A DNA stretch of 64,000 bases from Alteromonas gracilis (GTDB lineage: Bacteria; Pseudomonadota; Gammaproteobacteria; Enterobacterales; Alteromonadaceae): contig NZ_PVNO01000031.1 of assembly GCF_002993325.1 (NCBI RefSeq), positions 62,001 through 126,000 on the forward strand. Direction: 5' to 3'. The translations under genes and the position numbers were made by a program. Shown here piece after piece: positions 50,824 to 60,659 of the stretch (within the stretch, counting starts at the first letter, position 1; every line of letters begins with the position of its first letter). The notes beneath the pieces are model-generated. The model made no database searches. It was not told where the DNA came from and was given only the letters and a program-made list of their open reading frames with translations.

Positions 50824-53280
50824 TTACTCAGCCGAACCGTTTAGCGCTACGTTCTCTAAGTGCTGCATCATTTCAGGCCAAATGAGGGCCATGACGTCTT
50901 GACGAAGGGCCTCACACTCTTCTGAGTATTTGAGGCTGCCATCTTTTTCAGAATCTAACCAATGGTTTTCTTTAAGTGCACCAATGAAACTAGACAGTAC
51001 ATTCTTGTCGTAAAACTCTGGTGAGCTTAGCCCGTAAAGCGCAGACAAGCGCTCTGCAACTTGCTTGCTCTCGCGCTCTAGTGCGCTACGGCTTATTACT
51101 TTTTCTTTATCAAGAATAGTCAGTACTACGGCATAACGCTGCAATGTTTCCTGCATACAACGGCTCAACAGCCATGCTGAATGGAATTCTTTACAGTGCG
51201 CATCCGGAGGAAGAAGCTCTCCCTCTTTTTGACGTAAAAGCCCATTATCTAACAGAGCCGTGACCAGTGCATCGGTATGGGCAAGGGCTTCATCTTGGGT
51301 AAGGTGCAAAAACAGTTCTTTTTGCAATAAAGGGTAAAGCGCTGCAATAAGCTGCAGTATTTCGTTCTTTGTTGCCCCTTTCTTCGCGAAAACAGACGCC
51401 ATAATCAAGCCTGGAATCGCAAACAAGTGCAAAATATTATTTCGATAATAGGTAAGGTAAACCGCTGATTTAGGCTGAGGACTAATTAGCCTGCCATAAT
51501 CGTCTTCCTTTATATCAAAGCGACCGAGTTTTAGCGTATCGCGCAGCAATTCTTCAGCCGTCGATTCTGGGATTGTTGCATCTTCACTGAAGGGTACAGC
51601 CTTGAACAAATCCATAAAATCGCCGATGGCTTGTTTTAACTCAGACTCGCTCATAGTTTGAGTTTTTGAAGACAACAAACACAGCGAGGTTAGCGCCATA
51701 CCGTTTAACGCAGCAGCGCGGTTTATGCGAGTCATAACGTTGTTTGCTAATTCATTAACCGCTGGCGTTAACCACGCAGGCTTTTTCTCAGGTTCAGCAT
51801 CGCGACAGTCACGCCAGTTTGGCACATGAGTCTCGAGAAACTGGTTAAGCGCGATTGGTTCACCAAAGTTAACATAACCGTGGCCGTAGTTTTTCAGCTT
51901 GCGAATGGCTGAGAACACCTGAAGGTTAGACTCTTTTTTCTTCTTAGAGCCTTTAAGTTCATTGAGGTAACTCTTTACCTCCATTACATTTTCGTAGCCA
52001 ATGTAAACAGGCACGATGCTGACTGGGCGATTAACCCCTTTAAGCATAGCTTGAATGGTCATGGCTAGCATGCCTGTTTTCGGCGGTATCAAACGACCGG
52101 TGCGGCTGCGGCCACCTTCTGGGTAATACTTTACTGAATAACCCTTATTGAACAGTAACTCTAAATATTCTCTAAATACGGCAGTGTATAGCTTGTTACC
52201 TGCGAAACTGCGCCGTAGGAAGAACGCCCCGCCACGACGAAACATTTTGCCCACAGGCCAAAAATTGAGATTTATACCCGCTGCAATGTGTGGCGTTACC
52301 ATACCTTCATGATAAATCACGTAAGTCAGTAACAAGTAGTCCATATGGCTACGGTGACAGGGCACGTAAATGATCTCGTGGCCGTTTGCGGCAAGCTCAC
52401 GAATACGGTCTGCATGACCTACGCTAATACCGTTATATATCTTGTTCCAAATGCGGGTGAGCAGCCTATCGCCGAACCTGATAAGTCCCTCACGGTAATC
52501 TGCAGCGATTTCTGTGATATAGCCTTGAGCTGTCTCTTTTGCTTTATCGTGAGACACTTTCTTGCTTCGTGATTCTTCAGCAATGGCTCGACGAACTGCA
52601 TCAGAACCCAACACACTATTATTTAGTTCTTGCCGCTCTAACAACGTTGGGCCAGTCATACTTTGGCGTTTACGCTGAAAGTGAGTGCTTGCTACTCGTA
52701 CAAGTTTGTGAGCAATACTTTGGTCGCTGCCATGTTGGTTAGACATCGCTCGTGCTGACACTGCTTTGGAATAGTTGATGAAGTTATCTCGGCCCAAAAA
52801 TAACACGATGAATAACTTGCGAAGCCAGCTTGGTGCTGCGGCTTCTGTGATCAAGTCACTCAAGCCTGGATTACCACGACCGGGAGCTCTTCCCCACGTT
52901 ACATATACAGGCACGACCTGCAAATCCAGGTTTTCATGGTCTCTGTGCAAATGAAAAAGGTCAGTAAAAACCTCTTCGATACCCGTATCTTTCGGTGATG
53001 AGCGAAAAATGGGTTGGGTTTTTCGCAGAAACAATGTCGATGAATATTCCCTGCCCGCTAGCGTGAGCGTTTCGGTTGGGCTAGGTAAACCTAATGCTTC
53101 GGTCGACATTCTCAATGCGAGCTGGTCTGTCACTGAGTTTGAGGGAAGAAGATAAACAATCGGCTTGCTTTTATCTATTCCAAGTTCGGTCTCAACGTTT
53201 ACTGGGATACTGTGGGCTTTTACCAGTAACTTAACAGGATAATGAAATACCGACAGGAGGGCTTTTCGCATCCACGACAT
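50824..53280 (-). CDS. plsB: Glycerol-3-phosphate acyltransferase
   Basis: An 818-residue inner-membrane-associated enzyme adding the first acyl chain to glycerol 3-phosphate in phospholipid synthesis (E. coli PlsB is 807). Acyltransferase motifs: HX4D in VPCHRSHMDYLLLT, then GGAFFLRRSFAGNKLYTAVF, YYPEGGRSRTGRLIPPKTGML, and VSIVPVYIGYENVME. Start ATG within MSWMRKALLSVFHYP. In E. coli plsB faces dgkA-lexA; here a diguanylate cyclase lies between plsB and lexA instead, and no dgkA is visible. Confidence 0.96.
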   Translation of the reverse strand: MSWMRKALLSVFHYPVKLLVKAHSIPVNVETELGIDKSKPIVYLLPSNSVTDQLALRMSTEALGLPSPTETLTLAGREYSSTLFLRKTQPIFRSSPKDTGIEEVFTDLFHLHRDHENLDLQVVPVYVTWGRAPGRGNPGLSDLITEAAAPSWLRKLFIVLFLGRDNFINYSKAVSARAMSNQHGSDQSIAHKLVRVASTHFQRKRQSMTGPTLLERQELNNSVLGSDAVRRAIAEESRSKKVSHDKAKETAQGYITEIAADYREGLIRFGDRLLTRIWNKIYNGISVGHADRIRELAANGHEIIYVPCHRSHMDYLLLTYVIYHEGMVTPHIAAGINLNFWPVGKMFRRGGAFFLRRSFAGNKLYTAVFREYLELLFNKGYSVKYYPEGGRSRTGRLIPPKTGMLAMTIQAMLKGVNRPVSIVPVYIGYENVMEVKSYLNELKGSKKKKESNLQVFSAIRKLKNYGHGYVNFGEPIALNQFLETHVPNWRDCRDAEPEKKPAWLTPAVNELANNVMTRINRAAALNGMALTSLCLLSSKTQTMSESELKQAIGDFMDLFKAVPFSEDATIPESTAEELLRDTLKLGRFDIKEDDYGRLISPQPKSAVYLTYYRNNILHLFAIPGLIMASVFAKKGATKNEILQLIAALYPLLQKELFLHLTQDEALAHTDALVTALLDNGLLRQKEGELLPPDAHCKEFHSAWLLSRCMQETLQRYAVVLTILDKEKVISRSALERESKQVAERLSALYGLSSPEFYDKNVLSSFIGALKENHWLDSEKDGSLKYSEECEALRQDVMALIWPEMMQHLENVALNGSAE

Positions 53281-53537
53281 GAATTGTGTAATCCTATGAA
53301 ATAAAAACGGGTGAAGTGTAACATAATCGCTTCACGATCTCGCGATATGCCATTTTCATTGCTGTAATGACTAGATCATAGCGCACAAGTTCAAAAACTT
53401 GTCCTCCTTTTATTTAGTAAACGTTTTTCACTACTCCGCTTATACTTTTTTACTACCCATAATGCCCCGTATTTTGTTGCTATACCGAGTCACTGTTACT
53501 ACTTTTTATATAGGTAAAAATTAATGAGCTACGCGTA

Positions 53538-55823
53538 GTGAACGATCAAACTCGTTTAAAAACCATTGACGATTTCATGCTAAACAGTGAATTACCTTTG
53601 GACTTAGATGATCTAATGGCGATTCTTGCTGAGGCATATCAAGTTCCGATAGCGCTTATCGGTATTGTAGGTCAATACGAAGAAACGTTTAAAGCCAAAT
53701 TCGGTACAGATTTAGCTCGTATAAATCGAGAGCATGCTTTTTGCAGCCGCGTGGTAGACGAAAAAAAACAACTTGTCGTGTGCAATGCCAAAGAAGATCC
53801 CCGTTTTTCAGATAACCCTTTGGTTACTGGCGAACCGAATATTTGTTTTTATGCGGGGACACCGATAAGGATAAATGACCAAGTGGTTGGCGCGGTCTGC
53901 CTGATTGATAGTAAGCCGCGGGAGATGGACGAGAAACGTCTGAAGTTATTAGAAAGAGTGGGTGCATTAGTCAGTCAGCACATATCTCTTTCACGAGAAC
54001 ATGAAGCCCTAAAGAGAGAGCATGGCCTAATAGAAAAGTCTCCTATTGTTTTAGCGACATGGCGATACGACACCTCACTGCGGTTAGTTCATATATCAAA
54101 TAACAGTGAACGAGTGTTGGGCATTTCAGCCCACGATTTGCTCGAGGGCTTGGTTGAGCTTAGCGATGTTATAACACAGGAAGCGGATAATGCGTTTACC
54201 TTTGCTATGCAGGCACACATGGAAGGGGTCGAATCTCATTCATGTCGTTTACAAATCACTACGCCTAGCAGAACTATTTGGGTGAGTATGATTTCGACTG
54301 CGAATTTTAGAGAGGATGGTGCGTTATATTCCGTACAGGCATTTCTATTTGATACGAGCGACCAAAAATACGTCGAAGATAAGCTGAATAAGACAAACCA
54401 GAGAATGCGTTTATTGTTAGAAGCTTCGGAATTAGGTACATGGGATTGGAATTTAGCCGCCGACGTCAATCAAGTAAATAAGCGATGGTGCGATATTGTT
54501 GGTATTGAATATGAATATTACGATACCAGCGCGCGTTTTTTTCGACAGCTTATTCATCCTGCTGACTACGTTAATGTAGAAAAAATGCTTCACGATCATT
54601 TGAAAGGCAAAACAAGTGTTTTTAATACGACGTTTCGTATGAAACATACTAATGACTCATGGGTTTGGGTGGAAAGCTACGGGAAAACGGTAGAGACTGA
54701 TGAAAGAGGAAGGCCAGTCCGTATTGCAGGCATTCATCGCGATATTACCGAGAGGATGGAGCGAGAGCTTCACGAGAAGAAAAAGACCCAGTTACTTCAG
54801 TTTATCAATAAGACCCGAGCGTCATACTTACAAAATAATGATTTGACCCTGGCCTGCCAAACAGTACTGCCTGAATTAATTGATATTTCTGACAGCCAAT
54901 TCGCATTTATAGGTCAAATGAAGGGAGAGGGTGAAACGTCACGGCTTTTCATACATGCCATATCCGAAATAGTGTGGGATAGCAGTAGCTTCACTCAATA
55001 TAATGAATACAAAAAGCGAAATTTGTATTTTAGTAATTTCAATAATCTTTTCGGAACCACCATTGTGACGGGCGAAGTGACCATTAGTAATGTATCGGGA
55101 AGTCACCCTAACTCTAAAGGTGTGCCTAAAGGCCACCCGCGAATAAGTCGATTTTTAGGATTGCCGATAAAGATTAAAGACAGAGTGGTGGGAATGATTG
55201 GGCTGGCGAACAAGTTTGACGTTTATACCGTCGAAGATGCTGAGTTTTTACAGCCCCTGTTAGACGCCCTTGCAGGGCTTTTCTATGCAGTCGAGCTAGA
55301 AGAAGGAAGAGCTATTGCAGAAGAAAAGCTGCGCCGGTTAGCGATGACCGACTCTTTAACAGGGTTGTACAACCGCCGTGCTTTTGTAGATGAATGTAAT
55401 AAGGTGTCACAAAGGCATGGCAGTGGTTGCGTTGCCATCATCGACGTGGATCATTTTAAAAAGGTTAACGATACTTACGGGCACGATGCTGGCGATCAAG
55501 CGCTTATTTTGATTGCGGGTAAGATTGCTAAACAAAATCAGGCGCCTGGCGTGGTGGCGCGGCTTGGTGGGGAGGAGTTTGGGCTCGTCGTTTTTGGTGA
55601 AACCAAAGAAGAAATACATGTCCAATTAGAGGCTTTGCGTATTGCTGTTGAGGAAAGTACGCTCACCTACGAATCGGACAAAATAAGCCTAACTATTAGT
55701 ATTGGGGCCGCATTTATCGAGGATACGTTTGGCGTAGACTTTAGCTCGCTTTTATCTGATGCCGACAAATCACTGTATTTAGCGAAAGAAAAAGGAAGAA
55801 ACAAGGTGGTTTGGGTGAGTTAA
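53538..55823 (+). CDS. GAF-PAS-PAS-GAF diguanylate cyclase
   Basis: A 761-residue soluble sensor-cyclase. Order by sequence: GAF domain (about 20-155, CFYAGTPIRINDQVVGAVCLID), PAS (about 165-285), PAS with PAC (about 290-410, WDWNLAADVNQVNKRW, GIHRDITERMERE), a second GAF (about 425-590, FLGLPIKIKDRVVGMIGLAN), and GGDEF (about 595-761) with LTGLYNRRAFVDE and the active site VARLGGEEFGLVVFG. It would make cyclic di-GMP. The RxxD product-inhibition site is not present (QAPG in its place). No transmembrane segment. Start is a GTG with a poor ribosome site; an ATG at 53577 is an alternative. Signal unknown. Confidence 0.93.
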   Translation: MNDQTRLKTIDDFMLNSELPLDLDDLMAILAEAYQVPIALIGIVGQYEETFKAKFGTDLARINREHAFCSRVVDEKKQLVVCNAKEDPRFSDNPLVTGEPNICFYAGTPIRINDQVVGAVCLIDSKPREMDEKRLKLLERVGALVSQHISLSREHEALKREHGLIEKSPIVLATWRYDTSLRLVHISNNSERVLGISAHDLLEGLVELSDVITQEADNAFTFAMQAHMEGVESHSCRLQITTPSRTIWVSMISTANFREDGALYSVQAFLFDTSDQKYVEDKLNKTNQRMRLLLEASELGTWDWNLAADVNQVNKRWCDIVGIEYEYYDTSARFFRQLIHPADYVNVEKMLHDHLKGKTSVFNTTFRMKHTNDSWVWVESYGKTVETDERGRPVRIAGIHRDITERMERELHEKKKTQLLQFINKTRASYLQNNDLTLACQTVLPELIDISDSQFAFIGQMKGEGETSRLFIHAISEIVWDSSSFTQYNEYKKRNLYFSNFNNLFGTTIVTGEVTISNVSGSHPNSKGVPKGHPRISRFLGLPIKIKDRVVGMIGLANKFDVYTVEDAEFLQPLLDALAGLFYAVELEEGRAIAEEKLRRLAMTDSLTGLYNRRAFVDECNKVSQRHGSGCVAIIDVDHFKKVNDTYGHDAGDQALILIAGKIAKQNQAPGVVARLGGEEFGLVVFGETKEEIHVQLEALRIAVEESTLTYESDKISLTISIGAAFIEDTFGVDFSSLLSDADKSLYLAKEKGRNKVVWVS

Positions 55824-55862
55824 GGGCAAAAGACAAGGCAAGTGCTTGTTATTTGCTTTTAG

Positions 55863-55897
55863 GTGTATATACTTACAGGAACTGTATGAACAGACAG
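55863..55897 (+). promoter_or_regulatory. Two SOS boxes upstream of lexA
   Basis: CTGTATGAACAGACAG (55882-55897) has the full CTG-N10-CAG form of a gammaproteobacterial LexA box, and GTGTATATACTTACAG (55863-55878) matches all but the first base. They lie 7-42 bp before the lexA ATG, as for the doubled autoregulatory boxes of E. coli lexA. Confidence 0.85.
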
Positions 55898-55904
55898 GTC
55901 TTTT

Positions 55905-56531
55905 ATGCGCCCACTCACAGCTCGACAAACTGAAGTTTTAGAACTAATCAAGACAACTATGCAAGAAACGGGTATGCCGCCTACCCGTGCTGAAATTGCT
56001 CGTCAACTTGGCTTCCGATCTGCTAATGCAGCTGAAGAACATTTAAAGGCGCTGGCGCGAAAAGGCGTGATAGAAATTCTTCCGGGCACGTCCCGAGGCA
56101 TTAAGCTAAATATTCCTCTTGAGAGTGAAGCGGCTGAGGAAGAAGGTCTGCCGCTTATAGGGCGCGTTGCCGCTGGTGAGCCTATTCTGGCGCAAGAGCA
56201 TGTCGAATCGCATTACAAGGTAGACCCCGCGTTGTTCAAGCCTCAGGCCGATTTTTTACTTCGTGTAAACGGCATGAGCATGAAGGACATCGGTATTTTA
56301 GATGGAGATTTGCTAGCGGTTCATCGCACGACGGATGTTCACAATGGTCAGGTTGTTGTTGCCCGTGTAGACGAAGATGTTACGGTTAAGCGTTTGGAAA
56401 GACGAGGCCGTGAAGTATTGCTACATGCTGAAAATGAAGAGTTTGCGCCAATTAAGGTTGATCTCGCTAACGAGCCGTTTGCCATTGAAGGTATCGCGGT
56501 GGGCGTTATTAGAAACGCAGACTGGATGTAA
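55905..56531 (+). CDS. lexA: LexA repressor
   Basis: A 208-residue SOS repressor. The N-terminal winged helix starts [15 protein letters not shown] with [23 protein letters not shown]; the C-terminal S24-type peptidase has the self-cleavage site RVAAGEP (between Ala90 and Gly91), catalytic Ser125 in NGMSMKDIG and Lys162 in VTVKRLER. All three are six residues later than in E. coli LexA (202 residues), so spacing is conserved. Two SOS boxes upstream show autoregulation. A terminator follows directly. Confidence 0.98.
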   Translation: MRPLTARQTEVLELIKTTMQETGMPPTRAEIARQLGFRSANAAEEHLKALARKGVIEILPGTSRGIKLNIPLESEAAEEEGLPLIGRVAAGEPILAQEHVESHYKVDPALFKPQADFLLRVNGMSMKDIGILDGDLLAVHRTTDVHNGQVVVARVDEDVTVKRLERRGREVLLHAENEEFAPIKVDLANEPFAIEGIAVGVIRNADWM

Positions 56532-56550
56532 GGTTTTAGCAACTTTGATT

Positions 56551-56577
56551 AAAAGCGGCGCATTAGCCGCTTTTTTT
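56551..56577 (+). terminator. Terminator after lexA
   Basis: AAAAGCGGC / GCCGCTTTT, a 9-bp stem with a 6-nt loop, followed by more T. Confidence 0.9.
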
Positions 56578-57111
56578 ATGCCTCTTTATCCCCTCCCCAC
56601 TCACCGTTTTGGCAACTTAGGGTTTAATGTCTTGGTAAAATTACTCAGCATTACTGCCCTACTTTTGATGAGTTTCGACGGCATTGAAATTGCTATTTGT
56701 TGTAGAAACAGTCAATTCCGAATTCGAGCGCTGTTTGAAAGTGATGTTTAATCGCTAAATACTTTCCTATTTTTTAGGCATTTAGAAAAAAATGAGCGCC
56801 GACCCCGTGTTCAAAATGAGCGTTTAATTTAAACGCCCATCAATTTATGGCGGCCTCAACGTTACTCGCCTTATCTCATGCTATGTGATTCTCAAATGAT
56901 TAAATTTTGACCGTTTCATTAAATTTTTAATAGAAAAGACTAGACGGCGCGACATTATTGAGCAATTCTTATACAGAGATTAACAAAATAATAACAATGG
57001 CTCTAAATTTGTTTTACAAATTGAGGTGAAGGGTCAAGCGTTCGCAATTCATTTGGTAGGGTATCGCGCTCAAAGAAAGCGTCTTCAGTCCTACCATTAC
57101 GGAGGTGCTGA
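56578..57111. other. Gap between lexA and the cox operon
   Basis: About 530 bp with no convincing gene. An open frame that begins inside lexA runs to 56751 but is a read-through of another lexA frame and has no start with a ribosome site. The AT-rich second half should hold the promoter of the cytochrome oxidase genes; I cannot point to a specific -10/-35. Confidence 0.6.
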
Positions 57112-58275
57112 GTGAAACAACAAACGACCATAGTGGCAAAGTGGTGTGCAACCATATCAGCTTTGCTTTTCTCTTCATTGCTTTTCGCACAGGAAACGGT
57201 AGAAGAAGCTTCTTCATTGAACTTGAGGCGCGGCGCGACCGATATTAGTGGCCAAGTATATGACCTTCACATGCTGATGTTTTTCATTTGCGTCGGCATT
57301 GCGGTAGTGGTTTTTGGCGTAATGTTTGTTTCTATGTATTTACATAGAAAATCTCGAGGCGCCAAGCCAGCAAATTTTCATGAAAATGTAAAGGTGGAAA
57401 TTGCATGGACAGTTATCCCCTTTCTCATTCTTATCTTTATGGCGGTTCCCGCAGCGAACACCCTCATTGCCATGGAGGATACCACTGAACCTGATATGAC
57501 GGTGCTAGTAACGGGGTCGCAGTGGAAATGGCACTACAAGTACATGGATAGCGACGTCGAATTCTATTCACTTCTAGCTACTCAGCGGGAACAAATCGAA
57601 AACAAATTTGAAAAAACAGATAACTATTTGTTGGAAGTCGATCGCCCGCTTGTCATTCCTACGGGCAAAAAAGTTCGTTTTCTTATTACTTCTGACGACG
57701 TGATTCATTCTTGGTGGGTACCTGACTTCGCCGTGAAGAAAGACGCAAATCCCGGGTTCATCAATGAGTCGTGGGCGAAAGTAAACGAACCGGGAATTTA
57801 CCGCGGACAGTGCGCAGAACTTTGCGGAAAAGATCATGGTTATATGCCGGTTGTAGTTATCGCCAAAGAGCCGGCTGAGTTTGATAAATGGATGGGTGAA
57901 CAAGAGGAAAAGGTTCGTCTGGCGAAAGAAGAAGAACAGCGATTACTTTCAATGAACATGTCAATGGATGAGTTGATGAAAGAGGGCGAGCGCGTCTATA
58001 ACGCGACGTGTGCCGCCTGTCATATGCCTAACGGTGAAGGTTTGCCAGGCGTATTTCCTGCGTTAAAGGGCAGCAAAATGGCCCTTGAAGATCAAAAAGG
58101 CCATATTGATATCGTGCTTCACGGTAAATCGGGTACGGCGATGCAGGCATTTAACAAAATGCTTAGCCTAAAAGAAATAGCGGCGGTGGTTACCTATGAA
58201 CGAAATGCATGGGGAAACAATACCGGAGATATGGTTCAGGCCAAAGATGTCAACGCTGTGGCAAACGGAAACTAG
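57112..58275 (+). CDS. coxB: Cytochrome c oxidase subunit II with fused cytochrome c domain
   Basis: A 387-residue inner-membrane protein: signal peptide, two transmembrane helices (LMFFICVGIAVVVFGVMFVS, VIPFLILIFMAVPAANTLIA), a periplasmic CuA domain with its ligands in DVIHSWWVPDFAV and GQCAELCGKDHGYMPV, and a C-terminal cytochrome c domain with heme motif CAACH (in YNATCAACHMPNGEG) and a candidate Met ligand further on. It receives electrons from cytochrome c. The GTG start has GGAGGTG 5 nt upstream. It is the first gene of the cox cluster. Confidence 0.96.
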   Translation: MKQQTTIVAKWCATISALLFSSLLFAQETVEEASSLNLRRGATDISGQVYDLHMLMFFICVGIAVVVFGVMFVSMYLHRKSRGAKPANFHENVKVEIAWTVIPFLILIFMAVPAANTLIAMEDTTEPDMTVLVTGSQWKWHYKYMDSDVEFYSLLATQREQIENKFEKTDNYLLEVDRPLVIPTGKKVRFLITSDDVIHSWWVPDFAVKKDANPGFINESWAKVNEPGIYRGQCAELCGKDHGYMPVVVIAKEPAEFDKWMGEQEEKVRLAKEEEQRLLSMNMSMDELMKEGERVYNATCAACHMPNGEGLPGVFPALKGSKMALEDQKGHIDIVLHGKSGTAMQAFNKMLSLKEIAAVVTYERNAWGNNTGDMVQAKDVNAVANGN

Positions 58276-58284
58276 GAGCAGATC

Positions 58285-59919
58285 ATGAGCAAAGCAACTG
58301 AAGTTATCTCGCCAGATACCGCTGCGCCCCACGCTGGCCACGGGCATGATGAGCATAACCATGAACACCACGATCACATTCCAAAGGGGATAACTCGCTG
58401 GCTGTTTACCACTAATCACAAAGACATTGGCACGCTCTACCTATGGTTTGCTTTTATTATGTTTTTAGTGGGTGGAGCGATGGCGATGGTCATTCGAGCC
58501 GAACTCTTTCAACCAGGTCTACAGATAGTTGAGCCGAATTTCTTTAATCAAATGACCACGGTACATGGGCTTATCATGGTATTTGGGGCGGTGATGCCCG
58601 CCTTCACAGGACTGGCTAACTGGTTAATTCCAATGATGATTGGCGCGCCAGATATGGCACTGCCCCGAATGAATAACTGGAGTTTTTGGATATTACCGGG
58701 TGCGTTTTTAATCTTGCTTAGCTCGCTCTTTATGGAGGGAGGCGGCCCTGCGTTTGGTTGGACTTTTTACGCTCCGCTTTCAACCACTTATAGCGGGGAT
58801 TCAACGGCGCTTTTCGTGTTCTCTGTTCATATTATGGGTATTTCGTCAATCATGGGAGCGATTAACGTAATCGTTACCATATTTAATATGCGTGCACCGG
58901 GTATGACGTGGATGAAAATGCCCCTGTTCGTGTGGACATGGCTAATAACTGCGTTTTTACTTATAGCGGTTATGCCGGTGCTCGCGGGGGCGGTAACCAT
59001 GGTATTAACTGATAAGTTCTTTGGCACGAGTTTCTTCGATGCTGCTGGTGGTGGCGACCCTGTTATGTTCCAGCATATATTCTGGTTCTTTGGGCATCCT
59101 GAAGTTTATATTATGATTCTGCCAGCGTTTGGCATTATTTCTCAAATAGTCCCTACCTTCTCTAGAAAGCAGCTCTTTGGCTATGCGTCGATGGTTTATG
59201 CTACCGCGTCTATAGCACTGTTATCGTTTATTGTATGGGCTCACCATATGTTTACGACGGGGATGCCGGTGTACATGGAAATGTTCTTCATGTTTGCCAC
59301 CATGCTTATTTCTGTGCCGACAGGTGTAAAAGTGTTCAACTGGGTTGCAACAATGTGGCGCGGCTCTCTAAGCTTTGAAATGCCGATGATGTTCGCTATC
59401 GCTTTTATTGTGCTTTTCACTATTGGCGGTTTATCAGGGTTAATGCTTGCGATTACGCCCGTTGACTTCCAATACCACGACACGTATTTCGTTGTGGCTC
59501 ATTTCCACTATGTCTTGGTAACAGGTGCTGTCTTTTCCATTATGGCTGCTGTCTATTACTGGCTGCCTAAATGGACAGGGAAAATGTATGACACCACACT
59601 TGCGAAATGGCATTTCTGGTGCTCGCTCATTTCAGTAAATGTCCTCTTCTTCCCTATGCATTTTGTTGGTTTGGCAGGTATGCCTCGCCGTATTCCAGAT
59701 TATGCTCTGCAGTTCGCCGACTTCAATAAATGGATAAGCTTGGGCGGCTTTGCATTTGGCCTTTCTCAACTGATCTTCTTGGCGCTACTTATCAAGGCGT
59801 GTAAGAAGCAGGGGGAGGCCGTGTCGTCACAAGTATGGGATGGCGCAGAAGGTCTAGAATGGGAGATTCCATCGCCTGCTCCTTATCACACATTCGAAAC
59901 ACCGCCCGTTGTGAAATAA
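58285..59919 (+). CDS. coxA: Cytochrome c oxidase subunit I
   Basis: A 544-residue protein with twelve transmembrane helices holding heme a, heme a3 and CuB. Motifs: [15 protein letters not shown] near the N-terminus, heme-ligand [30 protein letters not shown] (CuB His and the cross-linked Tyr), [10 protein letters not shown], the K-channel lysine in PTGVKVFNW, and the paired histidines of [13 protein letters not shown] His-rich N-terminal tail ([16 protein letters not shown], residues 13-28) precedes the membrane part, likely a metal-binding add-on. It follows coxB by 9 bp. Confidence 0.97.
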   Translation: MSKATEVISPDTAAPHAGHGHDEHNHEHHDHIPKGITRWLFTTNHKDIGTLYLWFAFIMFLVGGAMAMVIRAELFQPGLQIVEPNFFNQMTTVHGLIMVFGAVMPAFTGLANWLIPMMIGAPDMALPRMNNWSFWILPGAFLILLSSLFMEGGGPAFGWTFYAPLSTTYSGDSTALFVFSVHIMGISSIMGAINVIVTIFNMRAPGMTWMKMPLFVWTWLITAFLLIAVMPVLAGAVTMVLTDKFFGTSFFDAAGGGDPVMFQHIFWFFGHPEVYIMILPAFGIISQIVPTFSRKQLFGYASMVYATASIALLSFIVWAHHMFTTGMPVYMEMFFMFATMLISVPTGVKVFNWVATMWRGSLSFEMPMMFAIAFIVLFTIGGLSGLMLAITPVDFQYHDTYFVVAHFHYVLVTGAVFSIMAAVYYWLPKWTGKMYDTTLAKWHFWCSLISVNVLFFPMHFVGLAGMPRRIPDYALQFADFNKWISLGGFAFGLSQLIFLALLIKACKKQGEAVSSQVWDGAEGLEWEIPSPAPYHTFETPPVVK

Positions 59920-60048
59920 GCAGGCAGTTGTTGCTATGAATGTGGGCAGTGTGGATAACAATCCACACTGTCTAAATGGTGGAGTAATTAGATAGTTTTT
60001 TCACACGTCTAATTGCCCTCACCTTTGGATTTAACCGGAGGTAGCGTG

Positions 60049-60636
60049 ATGTCACAACAAAGTGCAAATAACAAAATGGTGATCAAGCTAGTTGCGATTG
60101 TCATCGGCATGTTTGGCTTCGGCTTCGCCCTGGTGCCCCTTTACGATGTGTTTTGCGACGTGACAGGGATTAACGGCAAGACAGAGGGAAGCGCAGCGGT
60201 TTACCAATCAGTAGAAATTGATGAATCTAGGGAAGTCACGGTCGAGTTTATAACCCGAACCAACTCTGGAATGCCTTGGGAATTTCGTGCTGAAACCAAA
60301 CGCGTAAAAGTTCATCCTGGTGAACTCAATACTGTCTCTTTCTACGTGAGAAACCCGGCGTCGAGTAATATTGTGGCGCAAGCGATTCCTTCTGTATCTC
60401 CTGGTATGGCAGCACTCTACTTAAACAAAACCGAATGCTTCTGCTTTAACCAGCAGCCTCTGGATGCAGGGAGTGAAGCGTATATGCCCATGCAGTTTTA
60501 CGTCGACCCTCAGCTACCAAAAGATATTACATTTTTTACATTGCAGTACACACTCTATGACGTCACAGCGCGAGCAAGTGACCTAACGACAACACCGAAT
60601 CCCTTTATGACTTCAGCACCGTCTGCCGGTGAATAG
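60049..60636 (+). CDS. ctaG: Cytochrome oxidase copper chaperone CtaG (Cox11)
   Basis: A 195-residue protein with one N-terminal transmembrane helix (VIKLVAIVIGMFGFGFALVPLYDVFCDVTG) and a periplasmic beta domain. The copper-binding motif CFCFNQQPL is present with LNKTE just before it, as in all Cox11/CtaG proteins. It delivers copper to the CuB site of subunit I. The ATG at 60049 has GGAGG upstream and matches the family start; an in-frame TTG earlier is not used. It sits between coxA and coxC. Confidence 0.96.
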   Translation: MSQQSANNKMVIKLVAIVIGMFGFGFALVPLYDVFCDVTGINGKTEGSAAVYQSVEIDESREVTVEFITRTNSGMPWEFRAETKRVKVHPGELNTVSFYVRNPASSNIVAQAIPSVSPGMAALYLNKTECFCFNQQPLDAGSEAYMPMQFYVDPQLPKDITFFTLQYTLYDVTARASDLTTTPNPFMTSAPSAGE

Positions 60637-60659
60637 GCGCAAGGGGTAAGGAGAAAAAA

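Noticed and set aside
56578..56751. Open frame past the end of lexA (to 56751)
   Set aside because: It is a continuation of an off-frame reading of lexA through the terminator. There is no good start or ribosome site, and the sequence looks random. A sulA-like gene was considered and not found.
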